From contig PSQN01000016.1 in assembly GCA_002989075.1 (NCBI GenBank), forward strand, positions 2,930,336 to 2,994,335: a stretch of 64,000 bases of DNA. The letters are read 5' to 3'. This document shows, piece after piece, positions 9,442 to 20,362 of the stretch. Under the pieces are notes generated by a model. The model searched no databases. It was not told the origin of the DNA and saw nothing but the letters and a program-made list of their open reading frames with translations. Origin of the DNA: Arthonia radiata (taxonomy: Eukaryota > Ascomycota > Arthoniomycetes > Arthoniales > Arthoniaceae). A program made the position numbers and the translations under genes. Position 1 is the stretch's first letter. Every line of letters starts with the position of its first letter.

Positions 9442-10059
9442 TCATGTGAAACGTTTGTAGGGCGTCTCCCTGAGCGACGGAGTGATCGATGTCGTCCCCA
9501 CGGACTCCGGCCACAGTTTCGGTGCTAGGGCTGGGGCTGGGGTACTTTTCGCTTCTGGCGTGGTGCCCAAGCTGGAGCACGTGTCACCCGTGGTTGATAA
9601 ATCACGACGCTCGCGAGGTGAGACTCTATCCGGTGTCTCCAAAGACTTGGTCCGATATAAGAGCTCGCCATCCATAGCTGCAGGCCCCTCCTTGCGAACA
9701 TTGAGTTCATGAACGTTGACGACTATCTTCTGTTGGCTTCGAATGAGCTTACTAGCCGTCATCCCTAGCAAGCCAAGAGTGATTGCCGACATCATGAGCT
9801 TCATCTCATGGATCGCTTTGGATACGGGATCCCCTGAATAGCATGACAGCATTAGGCATATCAGGATGCCAACGTTGAACAGCCAGGATTTGCGCAAGCA
9901 CGTCAGTAGGATGAGGTACATGCTCATGGAGAAACAGCGGAGGACGCCGGTGAGTGCTTCGATTCCCTCATCGGTCAGAGCTTGACAGTCGTGACTGAAT
10001 ACGTGAGAAGCGTCGTGCAGGTCGCAGCTCTGCAGGAAGTTGAAGTACTTGCGCATCAT
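9442..10059 (-). CDS. membrane protein, array member E
   Basis: 205 residues from the ATG at 10059 (two adjacent ATGs). Residues about 45-110 contain three hydrophobic helices: FSMSMYLILLTCLRKS, then NVGILICLMLSCYS, then MMSAITLGLLGMTASKL. The helix-Arg/Lys-helix-loop-helix order matches array members B-D. The remaining 90 residues are polar and end in a Ser/Thr/Pro-rich tail, a smaller version of the tail in 2923-4623. Family membership is inferred from topology and weak similarity only. Function unknown. Confidence 0.55.
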   Translation of the reverse strand: MMRKYFNFLQSCDLHDASHVFSHDCQALTDEGIEALTGVLRCFSMSMYLILLTCLRKSWLFNVGILICLMLSCYSGDPVSKAIHEMKLMMSAITLGLLGMTASKLIRSQQKIVVNVHELNVRKEGPAAMDGELLYRTKSLETPDRVSPRERRDLSTTGDTCSSLGTTPEAKSTPAPALAPKLWPESVGTTSITPSLRETPYKRFT

Positions 10060-10196
10060 GAGTGGCTGCAGCTCGTCAAGTAGTAGGAGAATCTGTCTGT
10101 CTGTGGATACCCTCAGGCGGAGTCTCTGTGTTGAGATGCATGAACTCGATTGATTGACGGACGAGTGTTATTACAACATTGTGAGAGGTATGGTTT

Positions 10197-10388
10197 TCAT
10201 AGGTAATAGGCAGCAAACACGAGGTACAACGCATAGTGAAAGGCGGTGCGAGCACCGAGCAGAAAGACTGACTTGAGAAAGAAATCTAGTGCACCGCAGA
10301 CAGCTAGGTTCAGTGCCACTGACTTCGGAATCATCACGAACAAGGACAAAAGCTCAGGGATATCAAGTCTTGCATTGTCCAACGCCAT
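10197..10388 (-). CDS. very short membrane protein or remnant, array member F
   Basis: 63 residues from the ATG at 10388, with two hydrophobic segments (about residues 14-34 and 37-60) separated by LDFFLKS. It lies 137 bp upstream of member E on the same strand. It may be a truncated array copy or an upstream exon of member E; no clean splice pair joining them was found. Low confidence as a separate gene. Confidence 0.35.
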   Translation of the reverse strand: MALDNARLDIPELLSLFVMIPKSVALNLAVCGALDFFLKSVFLLGARTAFHYALYLVFAAYYL

Positions 10389-10528
10389 CTGTGACAATAC
10401 CTTTCAAAAGTGGGACGTTTTGATAGGCGGCTTTTATTTTCGAAAATGGCTATTACGTCTTTGATGCAGCATGCACCATATCATCTTACTACTACTCGCA
10501 AGAAAGATTAGTCTGAGACGGGCCCGAA

Positions 10529-11214
10529 CTAGTACTCCGGCAAAAGCCTGTCATAGTAGTAAGGCTGGTAGCCTTCATCGTCTTCGTCGTCCTCTTCAGA
10601 AACCGAATCGTAGTCTGAACCCTCCGTGGAACTAGGAGAGGTCGCTCCTGAGCTGAGACTCGAGTAGGAATCGTCCGCTGAGTCCGCAGAGCTGACCTCG
10701 GAGCTTGCACAATCCTTGGCGTGCACGATTGCCCAGGATCCAGAGCTGTCAGTGGAGTCATCAGTAGAGTCGCCAGTAGAGTCGCCAGTAGAGTCGCCAG
10801 TAGAGTCGTCAGTGGAGTCGTCAGTTGAATGCTCAGCAGAATCATCAGTAGAGTCATGTGAGTTTGCTGAGGAGCTTGCATCAGGGTTCGAGTAATAGAT
10901 TGAGTCTATGAAGCTCGCGCTTGTAGTCTCGTCGGACTCTGCAGAGTTCGAGGAGGAGTCTGGCTCAACAGAACCCTCGTAAGTCGTAGAATCATTTGCA
11001 GCTCCGGTCTCGGGATTGGCACCGAAACAGACCGCCAAGTTTGCAAGTTGGTTAACGCTACAATAAAGTACCACAAAACCCACTCCAGGTGGGACATAGT
11101 AGTGACAAAAGCCGGGGTCGATTCCATACGCCCGGTGGTGGTACCGTTGATGTGGCGATTGCTGCCGGAGCTACCACGGTCTACAACGGGCGCCTTGGAG
11201 ACGTAGTTCGCCAT
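10529..11214 (-). CDS. Ser/Asp-rich low-complexity protein
   Basis: The frame ending at 10529 encodes about 180 residues, mostly Ser, Asp, Thr and Glu, with a run of D-S-T-D and D-S-T-G tetrapeptides and an acidic then Tyr-rich C-terminus (EEDDEDDEGYQPYYYDR). It has no ATG of its own, so the N-terminus must come from upstream. A frame starting at ATG 11214 overlaps and contains a hydrophobic stretch (EWVLWYFIVAL); an intron near 11040-11150 could join them, but no consensus donor/acceptor pair that keeps frame was found. A hydrophobic N-terminus followed by a Ser/Asp/Thr repeat would suit a cell-surface or secreted protein, but this is inference. Confidence 0.5.
10749..10856 (-). repeat. 12-bp coding tandem repeat
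   Basis: About nine imperfect copies of a 12-bp unit (GAGTCGCCAGTA and variants), in frame with the Ser/Asp-rich gene and encoding DSTG/DSTD tetrapeptides. Length variation between strains is likely. Confidence 0.8.
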
Positions 11215-12299
11215 GGTGATCGAGTCTTTCGATGTGTCCCAGAATCAATCCTTGTAATGGCTGGCTGTGATTGCAGGTTGAAACGGACTTAAATACCGAC
11301 TTTGGATGTCTGACGGACCTTGATAAACGGAACTTGTTTGCGACGTCTTTACGATCGTCCATAACGCTGAAGTTGTAGGCTAGACCCTGTGTTCAGTAAT
11401 GAGCGCACAGTGTCTCGCCCTAGTGTCATGACAATGCATCGTTTGACGCCTGCGAGTTTTTGCGCGTAGTGCCGGGCGTTTGCATCGTGACGCGAAACTT
11501 GTTTCAGCTATACTTGAGGATATGTAACATTGCAGATGCGGTCCGTAACAGAAGCAAACTTGCGCCATTGGTGAGACCCAAATGATTTAGATGCTGGACG
11601 TCCATTAGCGACGATAATCCAAGTTGTACGCCTTCTGCGGTTCCAGCTGTGTCGCGGCGGGAAGTGAGCCGCACATGGCACCTGCAGTATTGCTGACTAT
11701 ACTATTCGCCTGCATGGTGTTCCAGGTGACTGATGTTGTGGAGGCTTGTAGTCGTGAGGACCTGGGACGTCAGGGGTGGACGCTATCTCGCCAAGACAAC
11801 CCTCACCTCGACCGGACTAGCGCCACATTGCTTTCGCAAAGAGCGCTAAGCTCGACATGCGGCTAGCGCCGTGTGTAGTTGAAATCGACAGATCGCTTGC
11901 CATTCGTTTCACGACAACGCCACATTGATGCATCTTGAATTTTTGGATTCAGCGAGAAAACTCGACCTTGGCGATGTTCCCTGGTAGATTCAGCAAAATT
12001 GGTGCACGTTTCGCGAAGTTGTGTGTAGAGATTTGGGGGAAGGGCGCTTGCCTGGATTGGTCTTTAGCGTTGTGGTTCGTCCGTTGCCGCGTTTAGTCTC
12101 AACATCTGCAACGGCTGCATGGACAAGATATCGAGATAAAAGCTTCAGGAGATTGACGAAGCTGCGGATACCGACACAATAGGGCAATCCGCTTTCGACT
12201 ATTTGCGCCCGTGTGGGCGCGTAGAGCGCCAGGTCGTCCGATAATGTGGTTGACTGATTGAGACGACCTTCCCATCTGTTACAATCACTGGTCGAAAAG
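11215..12299. other. intergenic
   Basis: About 1.1 kb without a supported gene. Short frames at 11624-11866 (+) and 11990-12319 (-) have no recognisable features. The right end serves as promoter for the zinc transporter. Confidence 0.5.
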
Positions 12300-13452
12300 A
12301 TGTGGGACAACTTCTTCACGCTGCTGTCATTCAGCTTTGTGATGGGTATAGCGTGAGGCGCTCATATCGTGTAATTCTGGATCTCCACTGACCCAGACCT
12401 CAGATCCTTCCTGGCTGGCTATCTCCCTCTATCGTTTGGCCTGTCTCAGAACCATTCTCGGATAATACAAGCCATTGGTACGGGACTCCTCGTCGGAACA
12501 TGTCTGATCATCATCATACCTGAAGGCATCGACACCCTGTACGAAGCTGCAGCGTCTCGCGGAGCAGACACAAACATTCCCGGCGCCCAGCTGGAAGATG
12601 GCATCGCCAAGCGGGAGGAGCACATTCATGATCCCGCATGGGAGCCACATGCGTTCGTTGGCATTTCGCTAGTCGCAGGCTTCATTATGATGTACCTGAT
12701 CGATCAACTCCCGAAACATGCATCTTCCTCCGATGTGCAACGGCCGCTGCACATCTCACTTGCCAACTTGTCCCAGGGACCACACAGGGCATCGTCTCCT
12801 AGCAGATTTGAAGAAGGCAACGAGGAGGATCTCCACGAAAGCCATGCAGCGCCACAAAGTATGGCCACAACCATTGGACTCGTGATACATGCCGCAGCAG
12901 ATGGCGTAGCATTGGCAGCATCGTCCTTCATATCACAAGCGAGCACTGGATTCATCATTTTCCTAGCGCTCATGGTGCACAAAGCTCCTGCAGCTTTTGG
13001 ACTCACTTCGGTTCTGCTCAAGCAAGGATTCACGAAACGACAGGCACGGGCACATCTAGTAATCTTCAGTCTGGCGGCGCCGGTGGGCGCATTTGCGACT
13101 TGGACGCTGGTAAACGTAATGGCTGGTGGAAGAATAGAGGGAGGTGAAAGAACGGAGTTTTGGACTGGGCTTCTCTTGTTGTTTTCTGGTGGAACATTTC
13201 TGTGAGTATATCACGGGCCTGCGCTCGGCTCGATTACTAACAGCTTGCAGGTACGTCGCAATGCACACCATGCAGGAGGACGGCGACGAGGGTCACAGCC
13301 ACTCGATGAATGGGTATTCCGGTGGCACACCTGCATACAGTGGAGGGCCAAGTTCAGGCCCAGCCCCAAAACAACCCACGATGAGGGACACACTACTGTC
13401 TGTCGTCGGCATGTTATTACCGCTACTGGCGCAACTTGGGCATGCACATTGA
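12300..13452 (+). CDS. ZIP-family zinc transporter, SLC39A9-like
   Basis: Predicted Zn2+ transporter of Golgi or other endomembranes. Inferred exons 12300-12345, 12397-13201 and 13251-13452 give 350 residues in frame. The N-terminus matches the ZIP9 pattern: a helix, FLAGYLPLSF, then GTGLLVGTCLIIIIPEG. The metal-binding core is visible in IGLVIHAAADGVALAAS (His and Asp of TM4) and LMVHKAPAAFGL (His-Lys of TM5). The variable loop is His-poor, but HSH near the C-terminus and HEHIH-like sites in the first loop could bind metal. Both introns have good branch sites (CACTGAC and TACTAAC). The tiny first exon rests on splice logic and hydrophobic continuity. Confidence 0.88.
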
Positions 13453-13965
13453 TTGGCATGGTTTCGGTGACGAAATAATACCCTGTATCATGTAAAAGAC
13501 ATGTATGATCATACCTACAGTAATGCTAGAGGCTGTTCAGATGATGTAAATTTGCAGATGGAATCGACTTGCATATTGCAAGTCGACGGTCGTGATTCTC
13601 AGCGATATGAAGGAGGTTGTGGGTGCGTGGCGTGCGTGGGAAGGAATCCCTGGGCCAGCTGTCTCATATATCGAAAGCGGCTGCCGCCCTTTGCCAAGAC
13701 CGGCGTCAGCGGCTTTGGAATCTGCGATCCAACTCCCTCCGCCAGGCTCGTCTGGGTATGCGACTAAACGGAAGTTCGAGCAACATTTGAGCCATTATTA
13801 AGGCTCGTCTAGGGACGTCTCTACTGTGGCTAGGTTCACGTCGGAGATCGCGTCTCACAGCCGCTGACCACCCCACTGTAACATCATCCACCTCTCTCGG
13901 CCCATTCTAGCGACTTTCACCTCTCACTTTGTATACAGGGACAGATTATTGACCAATGCTTGACA
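13453..13965. other. intergenic, between zinc transporter and CDC4-like gene
   Basis: Two same-strand genes flank it. Probably 3' UTR and the promoter of the CDC4-like gene; no other feature. Confidence 0.5.
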
Positions 13966-16184
13966 ATGGAAGAAGACGAAGTCATGGCAGATGACAGCCC
14001 AACACGCACACCTACTCGAAGAAATCGCTCTTCCTTGCTCGATTCTTCTGACGAGGACGCTCCATCCAGCAGCCACTACACATCTCCCACAAGAAGATCA
14101 CAGCAGCGAAGAGGTATGCTCTCTCGACCCACTAAACCGCGAAAGATCACTACGTCCTCGAGTCCCCTCAACACCACTCTACCGAACAACACCTTGCCCT
14201 CGGCTCCTGCTTCTCCGCCCACGCCAGCACCCTCTCCGAGTCCACACCACCGGCTACCGGATTGGAGCACCGCTAGCGAGAATGATGAAGAAGGCTCAAG
14301 AATGCTGCGATACATATTCACAGAGGCATCAGAAAGTCAAAAGCGGAGGCTCCTGACTGAGATGCTGAATCTATGCAACAACCGACATCTTACATTTGTA
14401 CATGATATTGTCTGTCCACGCTTAAAGAAGGATCCATTCACTACATTGCCGGATGAGATATGTCTACGAGTGAGTATCATCTATCTCCAGCGCCGACACG
14501 TCCGCTAACATGATCGCAACACAGATACTGTCCTTCGTAGACGAGGCTCGAACGCTCGGTCGAGCTGCGCAAGTATCGCACCGGTGGCATGAGTTGGTGA
14601 GCGACGACATCACATGGAAGCTGATGGGCGAAAAATATGCGTACCGTCGCATGTCAAACGATTCTGATGCAGAGGTGGACAACACGTTTCGGTCAGCATC
14701 ACCAACCCCGACAGACGTGCCGCGCCATCCTTTCGCAAGCCGCACGAATTCTCGGCGTCACTTGCCTCGAGCGCAAGCATCTGCTCTTCCTAGCGCGTCT
14801 ACTAGTGCTCCTGATTTGACGACTGCGTCGTGGGATGGCGCTGCGAGCATGTCGAAGCAGTCCGCGAAGAATCGTGCTGCAAAATACTCCAGCTATAGGA
14901 ATCACTTCAAGCGAAGATACATGGTCGAGACCGCATGGCGCACGGGTGGACACATGCGAGCGCGGCATATCACGCCAGACCAGGGCGTTGTGACCAGCTT
15001 GCATTTGACGCACAAATACATTGTGGTTGCGCTGGACAATGCCAAAATCCACGTGTTTGACTCTGAAGGGCAACATCAGAAGACACTGCACGGTCATGTG
15101 ATGGGTGTTTGGGCAATGGTGCCGTGGGGCGATATCCTTGTGTCGGGCGGGTGTGATCGAGATGTTCGTGTCTGGAATATGGCCACTGGGCAGAATTTGC
15201 ATGTTTTACGCGGTCACACAAGCACTGTACGATGTTTGAAGATGAGTTCGCCGACAATAGCCATCACTGGGTCTCGAGATACAAGCCTGCGTGTGTGGGA
15301 TATTGTAAAGGGCAAACCCGTGCACAATCTGGTCGGCCACCAAGCGAGCGTCCGCTGCATTGAGGTGCATGGCGATCTCGTCGCGAGTGGTTCGTACGAC
15401 ACCACTGCAAGAATATGGAGCATATCAGAGGGGCGCTGCTTGCGCGTTTTGCAAGGTCACTTCAGCCAGATCTATGCCATTGCGTTCGATGGCAAGCGTG
15501 TGGCGACTGGTAGCCTGGATACTAGTGTTCGCATCTGGGACGCGCAGGAGGGTAAGTGTCTAGCCATATTGCAAGGCCACACAAGCCTAGTGGGACAGCT
15601 TCAGATGCGCGACAACACGCTTGTCACTGGCGGTAGTGATGGCAGTGTACGGGTGTGGACGTTGGACCGCATGGTGCCCATTCACAGGCTAGCCGCGCAC
15701 GACAACAGCGTTACCTCGCTGCAGTTCAACGAGGCCCGCATAGTAAGCGGCGGCTCTGACGGCAGAGTGAAGGTGTGGGATTTGAGGACGGGACAGCTTG
15801 TGCGAGAGCTTAGTCAGCCAGCAGAGGCGGTATGGCGGGTAGTGTTCGAAGAAGAGAAGGCTGTGATCATGGCTAACCGGAATGGCCGAACGATAATGGA
15901 GGTATGTTGTGAAGTCCCCTCACTCACGTGTGGGGCAGTTTGTCTAACATCATTAGGTGTGGTCATTCGCTCCGACCGCCGAGATTCTCGCTGAGCGCTC
16001 TCGCTCGTCATCCAGTAGCTCGCTCGCCGGACGAGTCGAGCACGGCGCCAGACATAGTATTGATGCCGTCGAGTCCAACGATGTAGTCATGTCAGATGGC
16101 GGCGGTGAGCGAGCTGCGTCCCCGCGTGGCTCCTCCATGCGAAAGGCATTAGAGCACAAGCCCTCATCTTCGAGCGGCCAGTAG
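13966..16184 (+). CDS. cdc4: F-box/WD40 protein, Cdc4/FBXW7-like SCF substrate receptor
   Basis: Substrate-binding subunit of an SCF ubiquitin ligase, expected to recognise phosphodegrons of cell-cycle regulators. Exons 13966-14469, 14525-15901 and 15957-16184 give about 702 residues. Order: disordered Ser/Pro-rich N-terminus; a helical region (about 105-150); an F-box spanning the first intron (LPDEICLRILSFVDEA); linker; then WD40 repeats from about residue 330. At least six blades end in typical WD pairs (VRVWN, LRVWD, ARIWS, VRIWD, VRVWT, VKVWD), each preceded by a GH or AH. A divergent first blade (IHVFD) and closing VWSF would make seven or eight. The C-terminus is Ser-rich. Other Cdc4-like WD proteins exist in moulds, so strict orthology is likely but unproven. 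Confidence 0.88.
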
Positions 16185-16503
16185 AGTCGCAACTTCGAGA
16201 GAGCGAGCAAAAAGATTCCACGAATCAATCTCAATGATGATACGACCGTGCATCAGACGGATGAAGGAGGCTTAACACATCATGGCAGTGAGGCAATCGG
16301 CACGAGCATGTATGCAAGGCGTTGGGGCGAGATCATCTGGCAAAAACCTGAGATAGGCAGGCATTTGGGTCTATTGAGGTAGGGGGCATTGCTAATACAA
16401 ACACACGCTGTCGGACTATTCGTACATTCATCGTCAAACCTCAAGCGTCCGAACCAATCAGAAGAACATGGCTGACGTACTTGTCAACACATCCGTAGCA
16501 CCC
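16185..16503. other. intergenic, convergent 3' ends
   Basis: Lies between two convergent genes; presumably both 3' UTRs. Nothing else seen. Confidence 0.5.
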
Positions 16504-17359
16504 TCACGGATTGCACACGACCAAAGTGCTCGACCTCTTGGGATTGCAAAACTCTAACTCCCCAACTTCCACACGTCTCCTCAGCAGAACGCCAAGATCC
16601 TCGTCTCGCTCCTCGCCCACATCCTCTTCCCCTCCCCACCCTTCATCTCCACCCACCAACTCCCTCTCCGCAAGCTTCCGCTCCTCGACAAACTCCCCAT
16701 CCCTCCCCACATTCCTCCCCACCTCCCCCGCCACGCCCCACATCCTCACAACCATCCTTCCCGTCTTCAGCGGTCCGCCAAGCACATTCCTCATCATCCC
16801 CTCATCATCCCCCCGCTCACCAAGATGCTTCACATCATATAACCGCGTCAACCGCTTCCACAGCTCCTCCACGAACAAATGGCGCTTCACCGCCTCGTCC
16901 GCTGACAATGACAGCTCCTTGCAGCGATCGCAGTCGCGGAATTGCGCATCTGCGATATCTTGCCCTGAGCGTACGCGGTGGAGCCTGATTTTTCAATTTT
17001 GATGCGCTCGGGAGGCTGATTGTGGGGCGCGATGGCAGGCGCGGCACATTCACCATAAAAAATACAGGAAAAGAAGGGACAAGATCTTACCAAAGACAAT
17101 TATCCTCCACACCCAAATACACCTGCCGGAAGAAACCCGTCGACACGCCTACGAGCCGCAGTATCGCCGCAGCGAATACGCGCAGCCACTTCCGCTCGTG
17201 GAGTTCACAATGTAGTGCAGACGCGACGGCGTCGGTCAGGATGCGGTTGATGAGCTCGGTGGGGAGGTCTGGCAGCGGCTTGAAGGGCCCTGGGGGTGCG
17301 GAACTGCGGCGGCGGGTGATGAAGGTTGTAATGCGGCTCTTGAGCGTGGTGCGGTCCAT
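16504..17359 (-). CDS. F-box-like protein, cluster paralogue 1
   Basis: Two exons, 17091-17359 and 16504-16984, joined by a 106-nt intron (GTAAGA donor), restoring the frame to 249 residues. The N-terminus has an F-box-like core, PLPDLPTELINRILTDAV, matching PPLPTEILEQIITHTL in the gene at 20363-21019 and LPAEIIEQIIKHRL at 23267. After the intron comes a two-cysteine motif (CDRC), then charged, Gly/Glu-rich sequence. Unlike its three relatives it has no C-terminal hydrophobic segment. If the F-box is real it would recruit Skp1 and an SCF ligase; the target is unknown. Confidence 0.65.
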
Positions 17360-17813
17360 TTTTGGAAGGCGCGATGGTGATGGTGGTGGTGGTGGTGGTG
17401 GTTGTGGAAGGTGCGATGGAGTTGGAATTCAAGGTGGGCAGGAGCGACTCCACTCGAATGGAAGGAGCGATGCAGTCGGCATCAGCTGGGAGTCGAGGTA
17501 GGTGTAGGGTGAGGCATTGATGGAAGCTATAGGCGCTGAGTCAGCTAGCGTGGCGAAGTACTGCGTAGGGCTGAATGAGTTGTATGTGGCCGAATGCGGT
17601 AGGTACATGCGGGTGGGTGTTGCTGTGGGTGATGTGCGAGAAGCGTGCGGTGCAGCAATTGTCATTGCGTGCCCCTTGACTGACGAGGTATTAGATTGGA
17701 CGACGTCGGGCACTTCGCACTTACCCTCTGCGTTACAAGACAGTTTCGATACCTAGCCTAGGCTGGCTGCATGGGGGTTTGCATACATCATCACTGCGCT
17801 TTGCCACTTCTCA
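17360..17813. other. intergenic with GGT microsatellite
   Basis: Holds a (GGT)n-like microsatellite at about 17372-17405 just upstream of the F-box-like gene. No gene supported. Confidence 0.6.
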
Positions 17814-18966
17814 TTACTCCAGTGAAGCACTCGTGTGAGCTCCACGCTCAACAGCCTTCATCACGCCACGCAGCGCCTCCGCACGTTTCACCCTCGCCCT
17901 TGCGGCCCCTAATTGCTCCGCGATCTCAGCATAAACCCAACAATCCTCGAATGCATCACAGCCGCGATACCGCCCACTCTCCAACACCACCACTATATCC
18001 TTACTATCCTCACCCCCCTTACCATCCTCACCATCCCGATGGCCTCTCAACTCCCCCTCCAACTTCCTTGCCAGCAGCGTCTGACCAGCGGCTTCGTCCT
18101 CAAGATACTGACGCATCATCCGCCAGTCCTTCCCTGATTCGTTCTCCGGGTCGTCGGTGGAGTGCTGGTGGAATGCGCGGATGAGGTCTGTGTCCGGCTC
18201 CTCGCCATAGAGGATCGTTGTGAAAGTGTGTGCTTTGTAGTCAGCGGTGGAAGGGGTATGACCGCTTTGAAGCTGGTTGGTGGGAGTTGAGGTGGAAGCG
18301 ATTTGGGTAAGTGATGACGGGCTGGGCGGTCCGTGTGGTGTGCAGGTCTTTGGTTCACAAGGAGAGAAGCCAGTGGCGCTGTGTTGATGCGTCCCCGAGG
18401 GGTTAAGAGAGGCGAGAGAGGCGAGATGAGGGTGGGTTGTGGCTGGAGGAGGGGTTCGTCCTGTGTCCGAACAGACAGCGAGGAACTTGACAGTGACTCA
18501 AAGGCCGGTGAACGTCTGCGAAGTCCGACTCATCACCGGAGTCAAGATGGGACCGCGTGAGCTGCGACGATGATTTCGATTCGGCTCTGTTGACGCCTTT
18601 ATGGTCGTGAATACCGCGGCGATGGCGAGGATGGTATGTTGTATCTTGCGAGCTCGATGGTGAAGACGCGTGCACCGCACTCCCAGACTTTACCGGAGCC
18701 TCGTTCTTTATTGAGGAAGAGCAGCCTGTTTGATCAGGTGTGACGCGTGGTCTGCTACGTCTTTTTCGGTTCACTAACTGCCACTCATTTGAGATAGATG
18801 CTGTCTCATTTCTAAGCTTCTTGGGAGACTTGGTAGGGGAGTTAGAAGCCTGCTCCGCGGTTGGTAGCACAGCTTGCTGCTGCTGCTCTGGTGATAGGGA
18901 CGTTATGGTGCCATCAGGCATAGCGGGGAGCAAAGGCCTATCAGGCGAGAGAGATTGATGAGGCAT
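17814..18966 (-). CDS. unrecognised spliced protein, low-complexity N-terminus
   Basis: The frame starting at ATG 18966 (187 codons, Ser/Pro/Gln-rich, with KRRSRPR basic motif) runs into a second minus-strand frame that is open from about 18490 down to 17814 but has no ATG for its first 370 bases. The second frame must therefore be an exon, and joining it to the first through an intron near 18420-18550 is the simplest model. The exact borders could not be fixed. The second exon contains TADYKAHTFTTILYGEEPD, a DWRMMRQYLEDEAAGQ helix and a C-terminal Ala/Arg-rich helix. No known domain. It sits inside the F-box-like cluster. Confidence 0.5.
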
Positions 18967-19354
18967 GGGGAGTGCTCAAATGTCTCGGTTGATGAATCTG
19001 GTAGGTAATGTTGTTGCAAGATTGAACCGGCGGGATGAAGTGAGCAGAATGTAAAGAAGCTAAAGGACGTTTGTATGCTTTTTGTGGCACAAGGTGGTGA
19101 TGAAGTCGTAATTTGACGCCACTGGTCGAGCGGTGGTGTTTGCGATAGGCTCTACATCTTACAGTGCTCGATTGTCGAGGCAAGGTGAAGTAAAAGGTGC
19201 TGATAGTCGAGACTGTTCATCACCTTTTCCGGTCAGCCGATGTTAAATAGTGGCAAACAGAGTCAAGGCACTCCAACACCCACTCTGCCTTCGCTCATCC
19301 ACTGCAACAACCACAATCCACGAAACCCAAGTCAACCCCAGAAAAAGACCACAG
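18967..19354. other. divergent intergenic region
   Basis: Shared upstream region of two divergent genes (18966 and 19355). No specific binding site identified. Confidence 0.5.
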
Positions 19355-20068
19355 ATGGCCTCGGACCCCAATAAAGTACCGCCACCTCTCCCGAACGCGA
19401 TCCTCGATCATATTATCGCGTACACACTTAGCATCGAGCTCACCACAGCCATATACCCCCATCCGGACGATTGTCACTATTTCCACCCTCGCCGGACCTT
19501 CCTCTCCGCCGCGTTCCGATTCGCGCTCGTCTCGCACGCCTTCCTCAGCTTCACCCGCAAGCACATCCAAACTCTGCTCCAATGGAGCTTCGAAGCGGAC
19601 GAATCGCTGGGTAAGCAGTATGCATGGCACTTGCGATCTTTTGGTCCCAACCGTTGCCGTGAGACGGGAGCACAAATTTCCGTCCTTGAGGATGATAGAT
19701 GCATGTACTGTATCGAGCATACGGAAACGTGCGAAATGGGCATGCAGGAGGTGTGTCGGCTCGATTACGCGCTAGCTGCGCTGGAGTACGTTAGGATTGC
19801 ACGATGCGGATACGAGAGGAAGCGGGATGCAGAGTTGCAACGAATCTGGATGAAGTCGCGACGGGATTATCGGTGGAGGCGGAGGGGTGCGCTGGCCAGG
19901 TGGTATTTCTCCTTGACGATGTCAGTAATCGTAGTAATGGCACTCGTGGACCTCTCCGTGGACCTTGTCGTGAATGGCGTTCCGGGGGCGCACTTACTGA
20001 TGGTGGTGCCGCTGGGGGCAGTAGTATCGATGGTTTGGTGGTTAGGACTAGAATTTTTGCGTTTCTAG
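19355..20068 (+). CDS. F-box-like protein with C-terminal membrane segments, paralogue 2
   Basis: 237 residues from the ATG at 19355 (upstream in-frame codons have no ATG). The N-terminus reads PPPLPNAILDHIIAYTLS, an F-box-like LP..IL..II core. Then FRFALVSHAFLSFTRKHIQTLL, shared with FRLACVSHAFLGLVRRCTRQLL at 20363-21019. The middle has Cys residues (MYCIEHTETC) and CRLDYALAALEYVRIARCG, again shared. Two hydrophobic stretches at the C-terminus (about residues 188-205 and 212-233) would anchor it in a membrane. The combination suggests a membrane-tethered Skp1-binding adaptor, but this rests on the F-box-like core alone. Confidence 0.7.
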   Translation: MASDPNKVPPPLPNAILDHIIAYTLSIELTTAIYPHPDDCHYFHPRRTFLSAAFRFALVSHAFLSFTRKHIQTLLQWSFEADESLGKQYAWHLRSFGPNRCRETGAQISVLEDDRCMYCIEHTETCEMGMQEVCRLDYALAALEYVRIARCGYERKRDAELQRIWMKSRRDYRWRRRGALARWYFSLTMSVIVVMALVDLSVDLVVNGVPGAHLLMVVPLGAVVSMVWWLGLEFLRF

Positions 20069-20362
20069 AAGCTCGGCGACGCTTCATTTGACGGCATCGG
20101 TCTACCGGCCGCTTTTTGGGAGCGTTGAGCGGATTTACGTACCTGGTGTCTCGCTGACAAGAAGGGCAAGGCGTAGATGTTGAAGAGACTCGCTCCTCCG
20201 GATTCCAGAGTAGGGGAGACTAGTAGAGAATTGGAAAGGCTGCTCCAGTCCTTTGAGGTGAACATTCATCTTCACTTTCACCTCCCCTTCAAACCCCAAG
20301 TCCGTCATAAGTTCCGCTTCCTCAACCTCAGCCTAACTCATCATCATTTCACATCAACAATA

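Noticed and set aside
7166-10388. Wax-synthase or rhodopsin-like family for the membrane genes
   Set aside because: Too short and lacking the His/Asp or Lys motifs of those families.
11990-12319. 109-codon minus-strand frame upstream of the zinc transporter
   Set aside because: Overlaps the transporter's first exon and promoter; no family features.
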